From: Bacillus sp. MM2020_1
Lineage (GTDB): Bacteria; Bacillota; Bacilli; Bacillales; Cytobacillaceae
Direction: 5' to 3'
Assembly (NCBI GenBank): GCA_011250595.1
Contig: JAANMP010000019.1
Coordinates: 1 to 64,000 of the forward strand
Length of the DNA stretch: 64,000 nt
The notes below the pieces were generated by a model. The model was given only the letters and a program-made list of their open reading frames with translations. It did no database searches and was not told the origin of the DNA. Shown piece by piece: positions 63,137 through 64,000 of the stretch. Both the position numbers and the translations under genes were made by a program. Position 1 is the first letter of the stretch; the number at the start of each line of letters is the position of its first letter.

Positions 63137-63493
63137 TTGAAGAGGATTTTAGGGCTGGGATTATTTCTTTTAATGTTTGGTTTATTGAGTGCTTGTAGTG
63201 ATGATGACACATCAAAAGAACCGGCAAGTAAACCTGCTGGCGAAACAACTAGTGAACCCGCCACTGCAGCTGCAGGGGATGATATCTTTCAAAAAAGCTG
63301 CATAACCTGCCATAGCTCAGGCGATATCACTGGTGGTCAAGTAAAACTAGATGCATCTAAAATTCATACCGTTTTTCAAAAGAAAGAGGATCTTTATAGT
63401 TTCGTAGAAAAGAATATGCCTAAGTCTGCTCCCGGTTCATTATCAAAAGAACAATATGATGCTGTAGTAAATTATTTATGGGATCAAAAATAA
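63137..63493 (+). CDS. Lipoprotein cytochrome c (CccB-like)
   Basis: Membrane-anchored small c-type cytochrome of 118 aa. The signal peptide ends in a lipobox L-L-S-A-C, a Ser/Thr/Pro/Ala-rich spacer follows, then the heme site C-I-T-C-H. A Met in K-N-M-P near the C-terminus is the likely axial ligand. The plan matches B. subtilis cytochrome c-551 (CccB). The TTG at 63137 has AAAGGGGTGG ahead; the longer frame from 63080 would put 19 extra residues before the signal peptide. Confidence 0.85.
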   Translation: MKRILGLGLFLLMFGLLSACSDDDTSKEPASKPAGETTSEPATAAAGDDIFQKSCITCHSSGDITGGQVKLDASKIHTVFQKKEDLYSFVEKNMPKSAPGSLSKEQYDAVVNYLWDQK

Positions 63494-63509
63494 CAGTGAA
63501 TGAAAGATA

Positions 63510-63541
63510 ATAGTCCGGAGGAGCCTCTGGGCTATTTTTCT
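63510..63541 (+). terminator. Terminator after the cytochrome gene
   Basis: ATAGTCCGGAGG and CCTCTGGGCTAT pair with small mismatches, then TTTTTC. Confidence 0.7.
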
Positions 63542-63575
63542 AAATAGGTAATATTCTTTAGGAGGAGTTATTAAA

Positions 63576-64000
63576 TTGATAATAAAAAAAGCTACATTCA
63601 GTGATCTGGATTATTTAACAGAACTTTTTGATTTATACAGGGTGTTTTATGAACAGACGTCAAATCAGGAAGAGGCACGGGAGTTTTTAAAAGCAAGAAT
63701 AATGAATGATGAATCCGTTGTGTTTATGGCATTTGATGGGAAGGACCCAGTTGGTTTTGTACAGCTGTATCCGTCGTTTTCGTCTGTAAGCATGATGCGA
63801 TCATGGGTATTAAATGATTTGTTCGTGAAGGAACAATTCCGAGGAAGAGGTGCAGGGGAGAAATTAATACATAAGGCAATTGAGTTTGCAAAGGAAACAG
63901 GCGCAAAAGGTCTTTTGCTGGAGACAGGTGAGGATAACCTAAATGCGCAAAGACTCTATGAAAAAATAGGTTTTGAAAAGGAAACTAATTATTTTTATTA
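63576..64000 (+). CDS. GNAT acetyltransferase, running to the right edge
   Basis: A TTG-start frame behind AGGAGGAG reads I-I-K-K-A-T-F-S-D-L-D-Y-L, with the GNAT motif Q-F-R-G-R-G-A-G-E-K-L near residue 89 and N-L-N-A-Q-R-L-Y-E-K-I-G-F at the end. 141 full codons are visible; the last two bases (TA) may belong to the stop codon, so the gene is complete or nearly so. N-acetyltransferase of unknown substrate. Confidence 0.82.
   Translation, partial: MIIKKATFSDLDYLTELFDLYRVFYEQTSNQEEAREFLKARIMNDESVVFMAFDGKDPVGFVQLYPSFSSVSMMRSWVLNDLFVKEQFRGRGAGEKLIHKAIEFAKETGAKGLLLETGEDNLNAQRLYEKIGFEKETNYFY

Noticed and set aside
1..64000. tRNA or rRNA genes and intact insertion sequences
   Set aside because: None of the conserved rRNA or tRNA segments and no transposase reading frame was seen on either strand.

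Overview
The window reads as chromosome from a low-GC, endospore-forming Bacillota of the family Bacillaceae (Bacillus/Neobacillus-like). The basis is a CotB-type spore coat protein, a Gmad2 lipoprotein, several DUF families common in spore formers (DUF3231, DUF421, DUF1540, DUF4317), AGGAGG-type ribosome binding sites with frequent TTG/GTG starts, and nas, roc and ilvA loci that resemble those of Bacillus subtilis in order or control. I saw no rRNA, tRNA, prophage, CRISPR array or intact transposase.

Layout. 0.3-6.5 kb: a CotB-like coat protein with acidic repeats, then a LytS/LytR-type two-component system next to an OFA-family transporter; a 21-bp-spaced direct repeat lies in the promoter between them. 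A DUF1540 protein and a repeat-bearing lipoprotein follow. 6.5-15.5 kb: DUF2809 protein, double GNAT, LysM amidase, a secreted purine nucleosidase behind a guanine-type riboswitch, a quinone-reductase-like dehydrogenase, an IclR regulator, a broken TetR remnant, an amine oxidase and a LysE exporter. 15.5-21.1 kb: five tandem 52-bp repeats, then a polyhydroxyalkanoate locus (phaC, phaB, phaR on the minus strand; a second reductase and a thiolase on the plus strand). Thiolase, reductase and PhaC/PhaR together cover acetyl-CoA to polyhydroxybutyrate.

21-36 kb is mostly single genes: DUF4317, two DUF3231 proteins, DoxX, TerC, a zinc-ribbon/Gp49-like protein, an MFS exporter, a Cys-cluster/pentapeptide-repeat protein, a Tet(M)-like ribosome-protection GTPase, two decayed amino-acid transport genes, DUF421 and a proline-iminopeptidase-like hydrolase. 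34.9-44.8 kb is a nitrate assimilation cluster: nasA divergent from nasB-nasC-nasD-nasE-sumT, with three TnrA/GlnR-type boxes. It takes up nitrate, reduces it to nitrite and then ammonium, and supplies the first siroheme step.

44.9-49.4 kb: an orphan PAS histidine kinase, two MFS exporters and a gamma-carbonic anhydrase. 49.5-54.3 kb: a rocA-rocD-rocG arginine/ornithine/proline catabolic cluster behind a near-perfect sigma-54 promoter with two upstream palindromes, ending in a biotinyl-domain-like small protein. 54.4-64 kb: an amidohydrolase, ilvA behind a T-box leader, a YebC-family regulator, an EamA transporter, YbaK, VOC, SET-domain and cytochrome c proteins, several uncharacterised small genes, and a GNAT gene cut by the right edge.

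The most notable signals are the riboswitch with its mutually exclusive antiterminator feeding a secreted nucleosidase, the LytTR/transporter pair with its operator, the 52-bp tandem repeats, the NasB siroheme domain lacking one ligand cysteine, and the roc sigma-54 control region. Most have recognisable precedents. I did not find a clear multi-gene system wholly without precedent.
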